Shown piece by piece: positions 45,606-54,881 of a DNA stretch of 54,898 nt. Both the position numbers and the translations under genes were made by a program. The DNA comes from Ignavibacteria bacterium UBA2373 (GTDB taxonomy: Bacteria; Bacteroidota; Ignavibacteria; Kapaibacteriales; UBA961): the NCBI GenBank assembly GCA_002344005.1, contig DDTD01000041.1, positions 1-54,898 on the forward strand, given 5' to 3'. The notes beneath the pieces are model-generated. The model searched no databases. It was given only the letters and a program-made list of their open reading frames with translations, and was not told where the DNA came from. Every line of letters starts with the position of its first letter. Position 1 is the stretch's first letter.

Positions 45606-46460
45606 TTAACGACGAATCATTGTTTCCGTATAAGATGTACCATCTGTCATTTTTGCTATCAGATAATATGTTCCCTGCGCAACTTTTTTTCCGGCATCAT
45701 CATTACCGTTCCACACAACCACACCCTGTTCTTTGGGTGAGAGTACCGCTACTTTTTCGCCATTGACAGCATAGACAGTCACTTCACTCACCATTGCGCT
45801 ATGCCCATAAATACGCATTGCACCTTGTGCGGGATTGGGTACGATGGCTACTCCTCTATCGGAAGCATTGCGCATTTCCTTCACATCGGTGCTGCCACCG
45901 CCGCCTTGTGCTACTTTGGCTAAAGTGGAATAGATAAAAACACTATCTCCACGCCCAATAACAATATCATAGAAGTCATCATTATCGGTATCGGTAACAA
46001 AAAGTGAATATACACCGGGTATATAACTTGTTCTGAACAGTGTTTCGCCTGTCTGCGGATCGGCAATACGTATATATCCGCCAAGGTCATCGCCGCCACC
46101 AATCACTACATCAGCCACACCATTACCATTATAATCTTTCCACAAACTCATATCACGGATATGAGATATATTCTGATCGCTTTCGGAAAACAATGCTTCG
46201 CCTTTTGTGCTGTCAAGAACAATAGTCCATTGCGCAGCCATTGTTTTACCATCAAAAAAACGCAGCGATGACGGCTTTTGAATTATCAATTCTGCCTGCC
46301 CATTATTGTCCATATCATAGATGGCTGTGAGCGATTCTTCCATCAATGGAAAACTCTTTTTCAATGTAAATGATTGCGCTGAAAGTAATGCATCCGCGCT
46401 TACCATACACCATGAAAAAACAAATACTGCCATTGCATGAATTAGTCTGTAATTTAGCAT
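45606..46460 (-). CDS. VCBS/FG-GAP-like repeat protein with T9SS sorting domain
   Basis: 284 residues. A signal peptide ends near residue 29 (ADALLSAQS). Three Asp/Asn-rich calcium-binding-like repeats follow: YDMDNNGQAELIIQ, WKDYNGNGVADVVIGG and TDTDNDDFYDIVIG, matching FG-GAP/VCBS repeat cores. From about residue 205 (VAIVPNPAQGAMRIYG, then VTVYAVNGEKVAVL, ending SYTETMIRR) there is a type A T9SS sorting domain. The small repeat number suggests a truncated or minimal member. Exported surface protein of unknown ligand. Confidence 0.78.
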   Translation of the reverse strand: MLNYRLIHAMAVFVFSWCMVSADALLSAQSFTLKKSFPLMEESLTAIYDMDNNGQAELIIQKPSSLRFFDGKTMAAQWTIVLDSTKGEALFSESDQNISHIRDMSLWKDYNGNGVADVVIGGGDDLGGYIRIADPQTGETLFRTSYIPGVYSLFVTDTDNDDFYDIVIGRGDSVFIYSTLAKVAQGGGGSTDVKEMRNASDRGVAIVPNPAQGAMRIYGHSAMVSEVTVYAVNGEKVAVLSPKEQGVVVWNGNDDAGKKVAQGTYYLIAKMTDGTSYTETMIRR

Positions 46461-46586
46461 AAAAAATCCCCCTTATGTTACGTAAAAATGCTGATTATTT
46501 ACAAAAATAATAAAATGATGTGAGAAGACTCGCAGCTCTCGGCTAAACGTATTGCTGCTTTATACCCTTAATTCATGAGCACTTAG

Positions 46587-48221
46587 TCATTCACTCCAAG
46601 CACGTGCCAAGTGAATCAAAGCATTCGTCGAAGCATCGTGTTGCGGCTCAAGTGTTGTATCCATCAATTCCGGCAATATCTTTTTTGCCAATTGCTTACC
46701 AAGTTCCACACCCCATTGATCAAATGAGTTTATATTCCATAAAATCCCCAAGGTCAGAACCTTATGTTCATACATGGCAATAAGTGAGCCAAGTGTGCGA
46801 GCATCAATCTTTTTACACATAATCATCGTGGTGGGACGATTGCCCTCAAAAACTTTATGGGCTACTAATTGCTCTTTTTCTTCCATAGTTCCGGGCATAG
46901 TCATTAACTCTTGTCGGACGGTATCGGCAGTTTTACCATTCATTAATGCTTCGGTTTGTGCAAGCACATTTGCCAATAAGCGATACTGATGATCACCAAG
47001 CGGATTATGGGACTGCACAGCCACAATAAAATCGGCGGGAATAGTGTGAGTGCCTTGATGCAATAATTGAAAAAATGAATGTTGACTGTCCGTACCCGGC
47101 TGTCCCCATAAAGAAGGAGATGTCTGATAATCTATACTTTCACCGTCAATTTGCACCGATTTACCATTACTTTCCATTTCCAATTGTTGCAGAAAAGCCG
47201 GAAATAATCGTAAATATTCATCATACGGTAAAACAGCATGATTTTTTTCACCACATAGTGTCGTATTCCAAAAAGCGCATAATGCCATCATCACGGGAAT
47301 ATTTTTTCGTAATGGCGCACTCCTAAAATGTGCATCCATTGCTTCTGCGCCCGAAAGTAATTCACTGAATATTTCAAAACCGCATGTCAAAGCAATCGGT
47401 AATCCAATCGCACTCCATAAAGAAAATCTGCCGCCAACCCAATCCCAAAAACGAAAAACATGTTCTTTACGAATACCAAAAGCATCTGTGAGGGCAATAT
47501 TCGTGGAAACAGCGATAAAATGTCGTGCAATCATTTCTTCATTATTGCAATGTTCCAAAAACCATTGACGAGCACTGCGTGCATTGGTCATTGTTTCTTC
47601 GGTGGTAAATGTTTTGGAAGCAATAATAAATAAAGTGGTTTCGGGATTACAAAGGCGCAATGTTTCTGCAATATGTGTTCCGTCCACATTTGACACAAAA
47701 TGGACTTCAATTCCTTTCTTATGATACGGTTTTAATGCCGCACATACCATTTTAGGACCTAAATCGGAACCTCCGATACCAATATTCACAATAGTCTTTA
47801 ATGGCTTATTTGTATAGCCACAAATATGACCTTGATGAAATCGTGCACAAAATTGTTCCATTTGTTGCAAAACATCGCGAATTTCATCCATAATATTTAC
47901 AGAATCCACCAATAATTCCTGACGATGAACACTACGGAGCGCAGTATGCAATACAGCCCTGTTTTCCGTACTATTTATGCGTTCGCCTTCAAACATTGCT
48001 TGCCTTTTTTCGATAAATCGGCATTCATCGGCAAAATGTTCTAATGCAAGAAGAATATCATCATTCAGCCTTTGTTTGGAAAAATCCACCCGAATATCTG
48101 CAAAATCAACAGTCATTTTTTCAATACGTTGCGCATCATTATCCATCAAGGAGCGTATGGATTGTGCAGAAAATTTCTCCGCCACAGAGCGAAGCATCTG
48201 AATATGTTCGGAATAATTCAT
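46587..48221 (-). CDS. pgi: Glucose-6-phosphate isomerase
   Basis: 544 residues. Phosphoglucose isomerase motifs: NIGIGGSDLGPKMVCAAL, FWDWVGGRFSLWSAIGLP (signature 1), YLRLFPAFLQQLEMESNGKS with the catalytic Glu, and GILWNINSFDQWGVELGK (signature 2). It interconverts glucose-6-phosphate and fructose-6-phosphate in the cytoplasm. Length is normal for the bacterial long form. It lies 34 bp after glmS in the same direction; the shared metabolite fructose-6-phosphate gives the pair a clear logic. Confidence 0.96.
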   Translation of the reverse strand: MNYSEHIQMLRSVAEKFSAQSIRSLMDNDAQRIEKMTVDFADIRVDFSKQRLNDDILLALEHFADECRFIEKRQAMFEGERINSTENRAVLHTALRSVHRQELLVDSVNIMDEIRDVLQQMEQFCARFHQGHICGYTNKPLKTIVNIGIGGSDLGPKMVCAALKPYHKKGIEVHFVSNVDGTHIAETLRLCNPETTLFIIASKTFTTEETMTNARSARQWFLEHCNNEEMIARHFIAVSTNIALTDAFGIRKEHVFRFWDWVGGRFSLWSAIGLPIALTCGFEIFSELLSGAEAMDAHFRSAPLRKNIPVMMALCAFWNTTLCGEKNHAVLPYDEYLRLFPAFLQQLEMESNGKSVQIDGESIDYQTSPSLWGQPGTDSQHSFFQLLHQGTHTIPADFIVAVQSHNPLGDHQYRLLANVLAQTEALMNGKTADTVRQELMTMPGTMEEKEQLVAHKVFEGNRPTTMIMCKKIDARTLGSLIAMYEHKVLTLGILWNINSFDQWGVELGKQLAKKILPELMDTTLEPQHDASTNALIHLARAWSE

Positions 48222-48255
48222 GAAAATTATCTTAAAATCAAAAAATACACACTTA

Positions 48256-50088
48256 TTATTCTACTGTTACACTTTTTGCCAAATTTCTTGGTTTATCAAT
48301 ATCACAACCACGTTGAGCAGCAATAGCATACGCGAGTATTTGCAAAGGAATTACCGTTAAAGCAGGAGTAAGCATCGGTAACGTTGCCGGAATATAAATC
48401 ACATGATCGGCATACTCCGCAATACTCATATCGCCTTCGGTAGCAATGGCTATGACTTTACCGCGACGTGCCCTTACTTCCTGAATACCCGAAATTACTT
48501 TTTCATACACCTCATCTTTGGTGGCAATAATAACCACAGGCATATTTTCATCAATAAGTGCAATGGGTCCATGTTTCATTTCCGCAGCAGGATAGCCCTC
48601 GGCATGAATATACGATATTTCTTTTAATTTTAATGCACCTTCCAAAGCCACCGGAAAATTAAATCCGCGCCCTAAATAAAGAAAATTCGTTACATGGGAA
48701 TATTGCAAAGCTATTTCTTTTATGGCATCACTTGTTTGGAGTATTTTTTCTATTTGGTCGGGGATGGCACGTAATGCTTCAGCAATAACTTTACCTTGCG
48801 TTTGCGATACTTGATTCATTCTGCCAAGATGCAAAGCAAGCAAGGACAATACAGCAATTTGTGAAGTAAACGCTTTTGTTGACGCCACACCAATTTCAGG
48901 ACCGGCATGAGTATAAACACCCGCATGTGACTCACGGGCTATGGTGCTGCCCACCACATTGACAATACCCATCACGGTAGCGCCTTTTAATTTTGCCTCT
49001 TTCATTGCCGCCATAGTATCGGCAGTTTCACCACTTTGGGAAATAGCAATAATCACATCATCCGAATAAATCACGGGAGAGCGATACCGGAACTCGGAAG
49101 CATATTCAACCTCGACAGGAATGCGTGCCAATTGCTCAATCATATATTCGCCCACAAGCCCGGAATGCCATGAAGTGCCACAAGCAAGAATGATAATCCG
49201 TCGGGCTTTGCGCAATTTATCTTCTATGGGACGCAAGCCACCCAATTTGACATTGCCGTCTTCCACCAATAAACGTCCGCGTATGGCATCCTTAAATGTT
49301 GCCGGCTGTTCATAAATTTCTTTCAACATAAAATGGTCAAAGCCACCTTTTTCCATTTGTTCAATATCGAAATCTATTTCATGAATTTCGCCGTCAATTT
49401 CCCGATCGTCAATCGTTTTGGTCACATAACCGCTACGGTGCATCACCGCCATTTCATCATCATTCAGATAAATCACTTGGCGTGTATGCTGGATAATTGC
49501 CGCCGCATCCGATGCTGCTATATACTCGCCATCGCCAATACCGATAACAATAGGGCTGCCTCGACGCGCCGCTATAAGAGTGTCCGGTTGATCAGCGCAC
49601 AATACCGCCAAGCCGAATGTACCGTCAACCTCCGATAATGCAGAACGAACGGCTAATTCAAAATCGCCCGTTCTTTCATACAAATGACCTATAAATACGG
49701 CAAGTACTTCGGTATCTGTGTCTGAAGAAAATGTATAACCTTCGGAAATCAGCTTTTTCTTTAAACTACTGTAATTTTCAATAATACCATTGTGAATAAG
49801 GGAAATCTTACCCGAATTATCGGTATGAGGATGGGCATTGATATCATTAGGTTCGCCATGCGTAGCCCATCGCGTATGACCTATTGCCAATGTAGAATGC
49901 ATCGTCGTATAATCAAGTAATGACTCTGTTTGCGATACCTTGCCCGCTCTTTTATAGACAAGAAGATTGCCCTGTTCCAACACACATAAACCCGCAGAGT
50001 CATATCCTCGATACTCCATGCGTTTCAGCCCCTCCATCACTATGGGTGCTGCTTGACGATGACCGATATACCCCACTATTCCACACAT
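48256..50088 (-). CDS. glmS: Glutamine--fructose-6-phosphate aminotransferase
   Basis: 610 residues. The start MCGIVGYIGHRQAAP exposes the catalytic Cys of the class II glutamine amidotransferase domain (about 1-220; HTRWATHGEPND is also present). Two SIS domains follow (ACGTSWHSGLVGEY, then ISQSGETADTMAAM; later GRGFNFPVALEGALKLKEIS), and the end KPRNLAKSVTVE is the conserved C-terminus. It makes glucosamine-6-phosphate from fructose-6-phosphate and glutamine, the first step to UDP-GlcNAc. No glmS ribozyme is seen upstream. First gene of a likely glmS-pgi operon. Confidence 0.97.
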   Translation of the reverse strand: MCGIVGYIGHRQAAPIVMEGLKRMEYRGYDSAGLCVLEQGNLLVYKRAGKVSQTESLLDYTTMHSTLAIGHTRWATHGEPNDINAHPHTDNSGKISLIHNGIIENYSSLKKKLISEGYTFSSDTDTEVLAVFIGHLYERTGDFELAVRSALSEVDGTFGLAVLCADQPDTLIAARRGSPIVIGIGDGEYIAASDAAAIIQHTRQVIYLNDDEMAVMHRSGYVTKTIDDREIDGEIHEIDFDIEQMEKGGFDHFMLKEIYEQPATFKDAIRGRLLVEDGNVKLGGLRPIEDKLRKARRIIILACGTSWHSGLVGEYMIEQLARIPVEVEYASEFRYRSPVIYSDDVIIAISQSGETADTMAAMKEAKLKGATVMGIVNVVGSTIARESHAGVYTHAGPEIGVASTKAFTSQIAVLSLLALHLGRMNQVSQTQGKVIAEALRAIPDQIEKILQTSDAIKEIALQYSHVTNFLYLGRGFNFPVALEGALKLKEISYIHAEGYPAAEMKHGPIALIDENMPVVIIATKDEVYEKVISGIQEVRARRGKVIAIATEGDMSIAEYADHVIYIPATLPMLTPALTVIPLQILAYAIAAQRGCDIDKPRNLAKSVTVE

Positions 50089-50306
50089 GGTTGCTTCCTA
50101 TTGATAATTGAAAAAAACTTTGACGCTACTATGCTTTTTTTCGTGCCGCCGAAAATGCAATGACATCATACCATACAATAAGGTGACTTCCATGTATTGC
50201 CTTTACTTTAGCATATATACCTTTGCACTCATACAGTGTTTACCTCTACGTTTCGTCTTGCAAAACCATACAATCAATCACAAAAAAAACATATCCTATC
50301 AATCTC

Positions 50307-51305
50307 ATGGACACTATCACCATACATCAACAAGCGGAACATGCTATAGCGGCTTTATGCACAAAAGACAGCCGTTTTTTTGACATCTTTCTCCATGATG
50401 CCTTTCTCTATATCAATAAGCAAGGTCATAATTTTACAAAACAACAATATATCAACAATGTTGTACTGTCCGACAATATGCGATGTATAGCCCAACAACT
50501 CTATCCGTTGAATATAGAAGAAAATTACCCTTTAACAACAGCAGAATATCTGGTGCATGACCATTATATATGGGCTGGCGAAGAATATCATACCACATCA
50601 CAATCACGGAGAATATATCATAAAAATTCGGACGGCACTTTTCAATGGTTATTTGGTCATACTTTTCCCCAAAGCAATATTGCATGGGATATACCTCATT
50701 TAATTGGTACTACTGTCGAATTATGTCCGCTCAGTTATAATGATATTGACGGTTTACTCCATGCCACCGACGATTCATTATGGCAATGGACTTTGCAGGG
50801 TCTTTATACACGACAGGATATGGAAAACTATGTCCGCAGTGCCTTGCGCGATCATGCTTCGGGCTCTGCCATACCATTCGTTATTAAAGACAGACAATCA
50901 GGTGATTATATAGGCAGCACACGCTTTGGGTGCATTGACCGAGAAAATAATAATGCAGAAATCGGGTGGACATGGATAAAACCATCCCATCAAAAAAGTT
51001 CCGTTAATACAGAAATAAAATATGCCATGCTTGAATATGCCTTCGAGCATCTGCAATTTCATCGTATTTCGATTATAACAGACAGTCGCAATCTTCGATC
51101 GCAAAAAGCCATTGAGCGCATAGGTGCAAAAAAAGAAGGCATAATTCGCTCTCATCTGATAACGCATAATAATTATATTCGCGACAGCATCAGCTACAGC
51201 ATTATTCGTGAAGAATGGGAAACAATCAAAAACCATTTTCACCAAAAACTGTTTCGTGCAAATTCACCCACCTCGTCCATATCGGCAGGCTCAATAACCC
51301 AATAA
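50307..51305 (+). CDS. SnoaL-like domain fused to GNAT acetyltransferase
   Basis: 332 residues from ATG 50307; the ATG at 50223 adds 28 unlikely residues. Residues 1-125 resemble a SnoaL/DUF4440-like cone fold (HQQAEHAIAALCTKDSRFFD, then RRIYHKNSDGTFQWLFGHTF). Residues 135-310 are a RimJ/RimL-type GNAT domain (VELCPLSYNDIDGLLHATDD, GDYIGSTRFGCIDRENNNAE, IGWTWIKPSHQ, NLRSQKAIERIGAKKEG). The acetyl acceptor is unknown. The N-terminal assignment is tentative; the GNAT part is secure. The C-terminal tail (RANSPTSSISAGSITQ) runs into the repeat region and may be an extension of the original gene. Confidence 0.75.
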   Translation: MDTITIHQQAEHAIAALCTKDSRFFDIFLHDAFLYINKQGHNFTKQQYINNVVLSDNMRCIAQQLYPLNIEENYPLTTAEYLVHDHYIWAGEEYHTTSQSRRIYHKNSDGTFQWLFGHTFPQSNIAWDIPHLIGTTVELCPLSYNDIDGLLHATDDSLWQWTLQGLYTRQDMENYVRSALRDHASGSAIPFVIKDRQSGDYIGSTRFGCIDRENNNAEIGWTWIKPSHQKSSVNTEIKYAMLEYAFEHLQFHRISIITDSRNLRSQKAIERIGAKKEGIIRSHLITHNNYIRDSISYSIIREEWETIKNHFHQKLFRANSPTSSISAGSITQ

Positions 51306-51600
51306 TCCCACAGGGAAGAAATGATAATTGAACATTTCGGTAAGTTCAATGACCAAATAATCCCGTAGGGATGGAATGATAATAGAAAAATGCGTTAATA
51401 ACAAAATCAAATCCCGAAGGGATGACATGCTCTATTATTATATCGCTCCTGCGGAGCTTAAATTAAATTATATCCCGTCGGGATGACAGGTTTATAGAAT
51501 TATGATATTTGTTTTTTTTGCCCCATCCTGTCCTTCCCCGTCGGGGAAGGCATAAATGATTTCTCCCCGTCGGGGAGAAAAAAAGAGGGGCAAATCTCAA
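51306..51600. repeat. Palindromic repeat cluster before the Rhs cassettes
   Basis: Hairpins in order: TCCCGTAGGGA (51361), TCCCGAAGGGA (51412), GCTCC-tgc-GGAGC (51445), TCCCGTCGGGA (51473), CCTTCCCCG-t-CGGGGAAGG (51532-51550) and TTCTCCCCG-t-CGGGGAGAA (51561-51579). The TCCCGAAGGGA type also occurs next to yhcG at 31675. TTCCCCG-a-CGGGGAA recurs at 53204 before the second cassette. Confidence 0.8.
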
Positions 51601-51630
51601 TCAATACGTCCATCCACCCCGTCGCTTCGC

Positions 51631-51842
51631 GCCACCCCTCAATGAGGGGAATTTTTTCGTCTTTATGACCCGCGCTTGGGGCAATGGCTCACGCGAGACC
51701 CTGTGTTTCAGCCATGGGAAAGCCCCTACTCGGCTATGGCAGGCAATCCTATTTTATTCAGCGACCCGCAGGGAGATACGCCGGGAACGGGTGATAATAA
51801 TGCTCCTACAGATCAATTAGTACCGCCGGAAGGTGGTGGCGG
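51631..51842 (+). repeat. 212-bp Rhs-tip direct repeat, copy 1
   Basis: Matches 53281-53492 over 212 bp without gaps and with nine mismatches. It begins at a terminator-like stem (CCCCTC-aat-GAGGGG then TTTTTT), then encodes RLYDPRLGQWLTRDP, FQPWESPYSAMAGNPI and LFSDPQGDTPG, ending in the PPEGGGG linker where the two cassettes diverge. Confidence 0.93.
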
Positions 51843-52650
51843 CTCACCTCAAACTAATCCACAAGCTTTGTCGGCAGGTACAACAAACAACACAAAAAAA
51901 ACTGAAAAAAAAGCTGATAACAATTCAACCTTAATCAGTGGTTGGTGGGGTGAGCGGAGTTCAGAAAAGTCACTGGAGATAACACACAGCGACCCACAAT
52001 CCTTATCTTTGTATGTAGAAAATAAAGTAATTTCAGAACTACCGTATTCAGAATCCGATAAAAGCATTGTGAGTGATGCAACTTCATTCCAAGTAAATGA
52101 TTTTTACTTTCCTAAGGATCTTTGTTAGGATTGTACAAATCCTACTACTATAGGGCGTAATATTTTTTATACAACATATACAGGTCATAGAAATCCTTTA
52201 ACATACAAAAAGCGAGATAGTTTTGAACCGGAAATTTCTGTCCTTGACACTCCGGGGTTCTTGCATGATTTACGTTATAAAAATTTAGGACTGAACGGTG
52301 GTCTTAGTTTAGTGTTTGATGTTCGCGGTTTAGGAGCAGATATGGCGTTTGTTAATGACCATATGAATATTGCGAGCGATTCTCGTAATGATATTGCGAC
52401 ACGAGCCGGAGCCGTGGTTATAGGTTTAGGATTAGGTTTTTTAGCATCTTTTAAAAATGCTGCTTTATTTGTAGCTTTGACTGCCAACCAATTAGATACT
52501 ATGTCTCCTTTGCCAAAAATATCTTACACAACTGCTGTAAAATTGTTTTTTTATGAATCCAATTACGATTACGGTACCGAAAAAAAAGTAGATAGCAAAC
52601 CTATACAACATATTCACGATCCTATTAATAAACCTTTGCCCAAACGATGA
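51676..52650 (+). pseudogene. Orphan Rhs C-terminal toxin tip, cassette A (in-frame TAG)
   Basis: The frame has no proper start: it opens after a TGA at 51643 and runs through the end of an Rhs core (DPRLGQWLTRDP; SPYSAMAGNPILFSDPQG) into a Gly-rich linker and a unique tail. A TAG at 52126-52128 (codon 151) interrupts it between KDLC and DCTNPTTIGR; the same frame then stays open for 173 codons. The tail after the TAG has TPGFLHDLRYKNLG and GADMAFVNDH, recalling the His-Asp...Asp pattern of phospholipase A2-like toxin domains; this is a tentative reading. Hydrophobic GAVVIGLGLGFLASF follows. Its stop overlaps the next gene by ATGA. No ribosome binding site or promoter is visible, so it is probably silent. 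Confidence 0.75.
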
Positions 52651-53149
52651 AATACGAAACAAAAAAAATTATTATTACCATTGCAGCAAATGGATTTATA
52701 CTGCTTTGCATTTGGATATTAGCTAATTCTTATGTGGGAAGTAGCTATCAAACTAAATATTATAGATTTCATACAGATGATACAACCTTTGTAAAAGCCA
52801 TTCAAACAATAAGAAAAAAATACCGATTTCTAAATCCCGACACTTCTATTCATACAAAAGATGATTATATAGGTCAGGCTGCTTTTGAGTATCAATATGA
52901 AATTTATATGAAGGGTAAGAAATATAGAGAAATTAATTATGTAACACACATTAATTCAATAAAATTTAGTCGTGATACATCTACAACATTAAGTTTAAAA
53001 GGATTTGTTAAAAAAATGACTATCGCCATATCTATTTCTACAGAGATCTTGACGAAGATGAAAGTGAACCGTATTTTAAAGATTTTGAGACTTCAATTTT
53101 ACCATTGTTAGAGAAAGAATTAGGTATGAAAGCAGAGTTTCAAGATTGA
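52647..53149 (+). pseudogene. Putative immunity gene of cassette A (frameshifted)
   Basis: The ATG overlaps the toxin stop, the usual coupling of toxin and immunity genes. One span lies at about 8-26 (IIITIAANGFILLCIWILA), then a polar domain. After an A7 run at 53010-53016 the current frame becomes unlike a protein and ends at 53111, but the frame one base over continues as NDYRHIYFYRDLDEDESEPY, then FKDFETSILPLLEKELG and stops at 53149. One extra A would join the two into 168 residues. A membrane-anchored immunity protein would suit a toxin acting at the membrane. The family is not recognised. Confidence 0.65.
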
Positions 53150-53156
53150 TTGAGTA

Positions 53157-53173
53157 CTCCGTTCTTTGAAAAC
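53157..53173. repeat. Cassette border repeat, copy 1
   Basis: ctccgttctttgaaaac, 17 bp, lies 7 bases after the repaired end of the cassette A immunity gene. An identical copy is at 54882-54898, the last bases of the window. Confidence 0.75.
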
Positions 53174-53203
53174 TATGAGGCATTTCGATTTGCCCCATCC
53201 CAA

Positions 53204-53320
53204 TTCCCCGACGGGGAAGGCGAAAAAAGCGGGGCGGAGTTTTGGGTTTGGTAAATAATCCACCCCGTCAGACTGCGTCTGCCACCCCTCAATGAGGGGA
53301 ATTTTTTCGTCTTTATGACC
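53204..53320. repeat. Palindromes and terminator-like stem before cassette B
   Basis: TTCCCCG-a-CGGGGAA at 53204-53218, then CCACCCCGTC...GCCACCCCTC, then CCCCTC-aat-GAGGGG followed by AATTTTTT at 53285-53307. Cassette A has the same order at 51532-51657. The stem with its T run would stop transcription entering the cassette. Confidence 0.65.
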
Positions 53321-53492
53321 CGCGCTTGGGGCAATGGCTCACGCGCGACCCTGTGTTTCAGCCATGGGAAAGCCCCTACTCGGCTATGGCTGGTAATCCT
53401 ATTTTGTTCAGCGACCCGTTGGGAGATACACCGGGAACGGATAATAATAATGCTCCTACAGATCAATTAGTACCGCCGGAAGGTGGTGGCGG
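53281..53492 (+). repeat. 212-bp Rhs-tip direct repeat, copy 2
   Basis: Partner of 51631-51842, exactly 1650 bp away. It encodes the same end of an Rhs core up to the PPEGGGG linker. Changes are mostly silent; one turns DPQG into DPLG. Confidence 0.93.
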
Positions 53493-54366
53493 GGCGGGTA
53501 CTAATAAAGACCCTATTGTTAATGTTGGTGGTAGTTCCAATAAAAATGTTAGTAAGACTGCTGTCAAGTTAGCGAATACCACACAAACACCAAGTATAGG
53601 AATTCCTGAAGGAATTAGATTAGCAACACGACAAGATGTTAGCTTGGTGTATCGAGGGAAATCCATATTGCCCCTCGAAATGTATGACGTTGTAACTAAT
53701 GACGGAATAGTAGGTAAAGTGGGAATACTTCCTCCCTCCACTTATACCAAGCCAACATACATTGTCCATATAGAATCAGACAAAGGGGCTAATGTACTGA
53801 CTCAATTGACAGAAGCCTTACAAAACGGAGGTCATGATGTTGTTTCTTCCGGTGAATTCGCCATGGCAGCAGGCGGAGGAAATGGAACTAATCCATTAAA
53901 GTCGCAATTTGACTCAGAAATAGGTAATTTTGTTCCGAGAACTCGAAAAACTCCTACCAAAGCGGAAAAGCCAACTAAACCTACAGTTGATGAGGTGGCG
54001 GGTTCGGAAACATTAGATATTCCGAGGATTGGAGCAGATGTAGCGGAGGGTGTTGGGGGAAAGTATGCTTTTGGACTGAAAAATGAGGTGAGAGGCTTTG
54101 CAAATGAAATAGGTGCAAACCATTTAATGAAAGACCCTAATTGGAAGAGTAGCTTCAAGAAAATCATTAATAACTCAAACAATGAGCTTCATTTCACATT
54201 AAATGGAATTGATGAGGCACCTATGCAAATGATACTTAATCCAAGAAGATCGGGTATAAATTGGGAAATGCACACGCTTTATAATAGCCCTGCATTTGAG
54301 AATACGATCTTCCATTATAGAGGAAATATATACAAAGGATTTGAGGTATTCAAAATAAAACCGTAA
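53326..54366 (+). CDS. Orphan Rhs C-terminal toxin tip, cassette B
   Basis: 346 residues from a TTG that is really the Leu of DPRLGQWL; the frame opens after the TGA at 53293. Residues 1-38 are the Rhs core end (TRDPVFQPWESPYSAMAGNP, then LFSDPLGDTPG). A Gly linker, a pretoxin-like region (about 75-160) and a Lys/Thr/Pro-rich spacer (TRKTPTKAEKPTKPT) follow. The last 95 residues (FGLKNEVRGFANEIGANHLM, then ELHFTLNGID, then NWEMHTLYNSPAFEN) form a compact alpha/beta tail like those of other polymorphic toxins; I do not assign a family. Intact, with an immunity-like gene 4 bp downstream. No promoter or ribosome binding site is visible. Confidence 0.75.
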   Translation: MGQWLTRDPVFQPWESPYSAMAGNPILFSDPLGDTPGTDNNNAPTDQLVPPEGGGGAGTNKDPIVNVGGSSNKNVSKTAVKLANTTQTPSIGIPEGIRLATRQDVSLVYRGKSILPLEMYDVVTNDGIVGKVGILPPSTYTKPTYIVHIESDKGANVLTQLTEALQNGGHDVVSSGEFAMAAGGGNGTNPLKSQFDSEIGNFVPRTRKTPTKAEKPTKPTVDEVAGSETLDIPRIGADVAEGVGGKYAFGLKNEVRGFANEIGANHLMKDPNWKSSFKKIINNSNNELHFTLNGIDEAPMQMILNPRRSGINWEMHTLYNSPAFENTIFHYRGNIYKGFEVFKIKP

Positions 54367-54370
54367 AACA

Positions 54371-54769
54371 ATGACGATATATTCAAATTTAACGAGTGAA
54401 TTTCAAATACTTGATTATTCACCTACTCATAATCAAATGCTGATTAGGAGTATGAAAAGTAAGAACAGGAATTATAACATTGATATTATCATCAAGGGTG
54501 TATTATCTATTCTAATTCCTTCCACTTTAAAAGGGATAGAAATCTCAATTGCAGAAATCAACGATAGGAAATATCTGATAGAAGATTATGGTTTTAAAAT
54601 AACGATAGACGATAGAATATTTTCAATAAAAGACTCGGAAGGAAAAACTTTTTTTCTGAATGCAATGTGCTTTGGAGTTTTTCATAATAAATTAGATATT
54701 CTTGAAACAAGTATAGGCAGATATGATATGGGAAATCTTGGAGAAAATATTTTGTGGTATGCTGATTAG
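54371..54769 (+). CDS. Putative immunity protein of cassette B
   Basis: 132 residues, starting 4 bp after the toxin tip. No signal peptide or span; acidic and Ile-rich (NYNIDIIIKGVLSILIP, then IEISIAEINDRKYLIEDYGF, ending GRYDMGNLGENILWYAD). Small size, position and cytoplasmic character fit an immunity protein that neutralises a toxin acting in the cytoplasm, such as a nuclease or NAD-directed enzyme. The family is not recognised, so the role rests on context alone. Confidence 0.65.
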   Translation: MTIYSNLTSEFQILDYSPTHNQMLIRSMKSKNRNYNIDIIIKGVLSILIPSTLKGIEISIAEINDRKYLIEDYGFKITIDDRIFSIKDSEGKTFFLNAMCFGVFHNKLDILETSIGRYDMGNLGENILWYAD

Positions 54770-54881
54770 AAAATCGCTAAGTGGTTAGGAAAGTAATAGA
54801 CTAACTCTTTCACAACAAAAGTAGTAAAGTTTATCAAATTAAGAATTCTGAAAGTACATATTTTAGTATTTTCATCAAAAT

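Noticed and set aside
50089..50306. glmS ribozyme upstream of glmS
   Set aside because: No ribozyme core is recognisable, and the self-cleaving glmS element is not expected in this phylum.
52261..52650. Separate small gene in cassette A
   Set aside because: It is in the same frame as the upstream toxin tip and joined to it by open codons back to the TAG; there is no ribosome binding site at its TTG.
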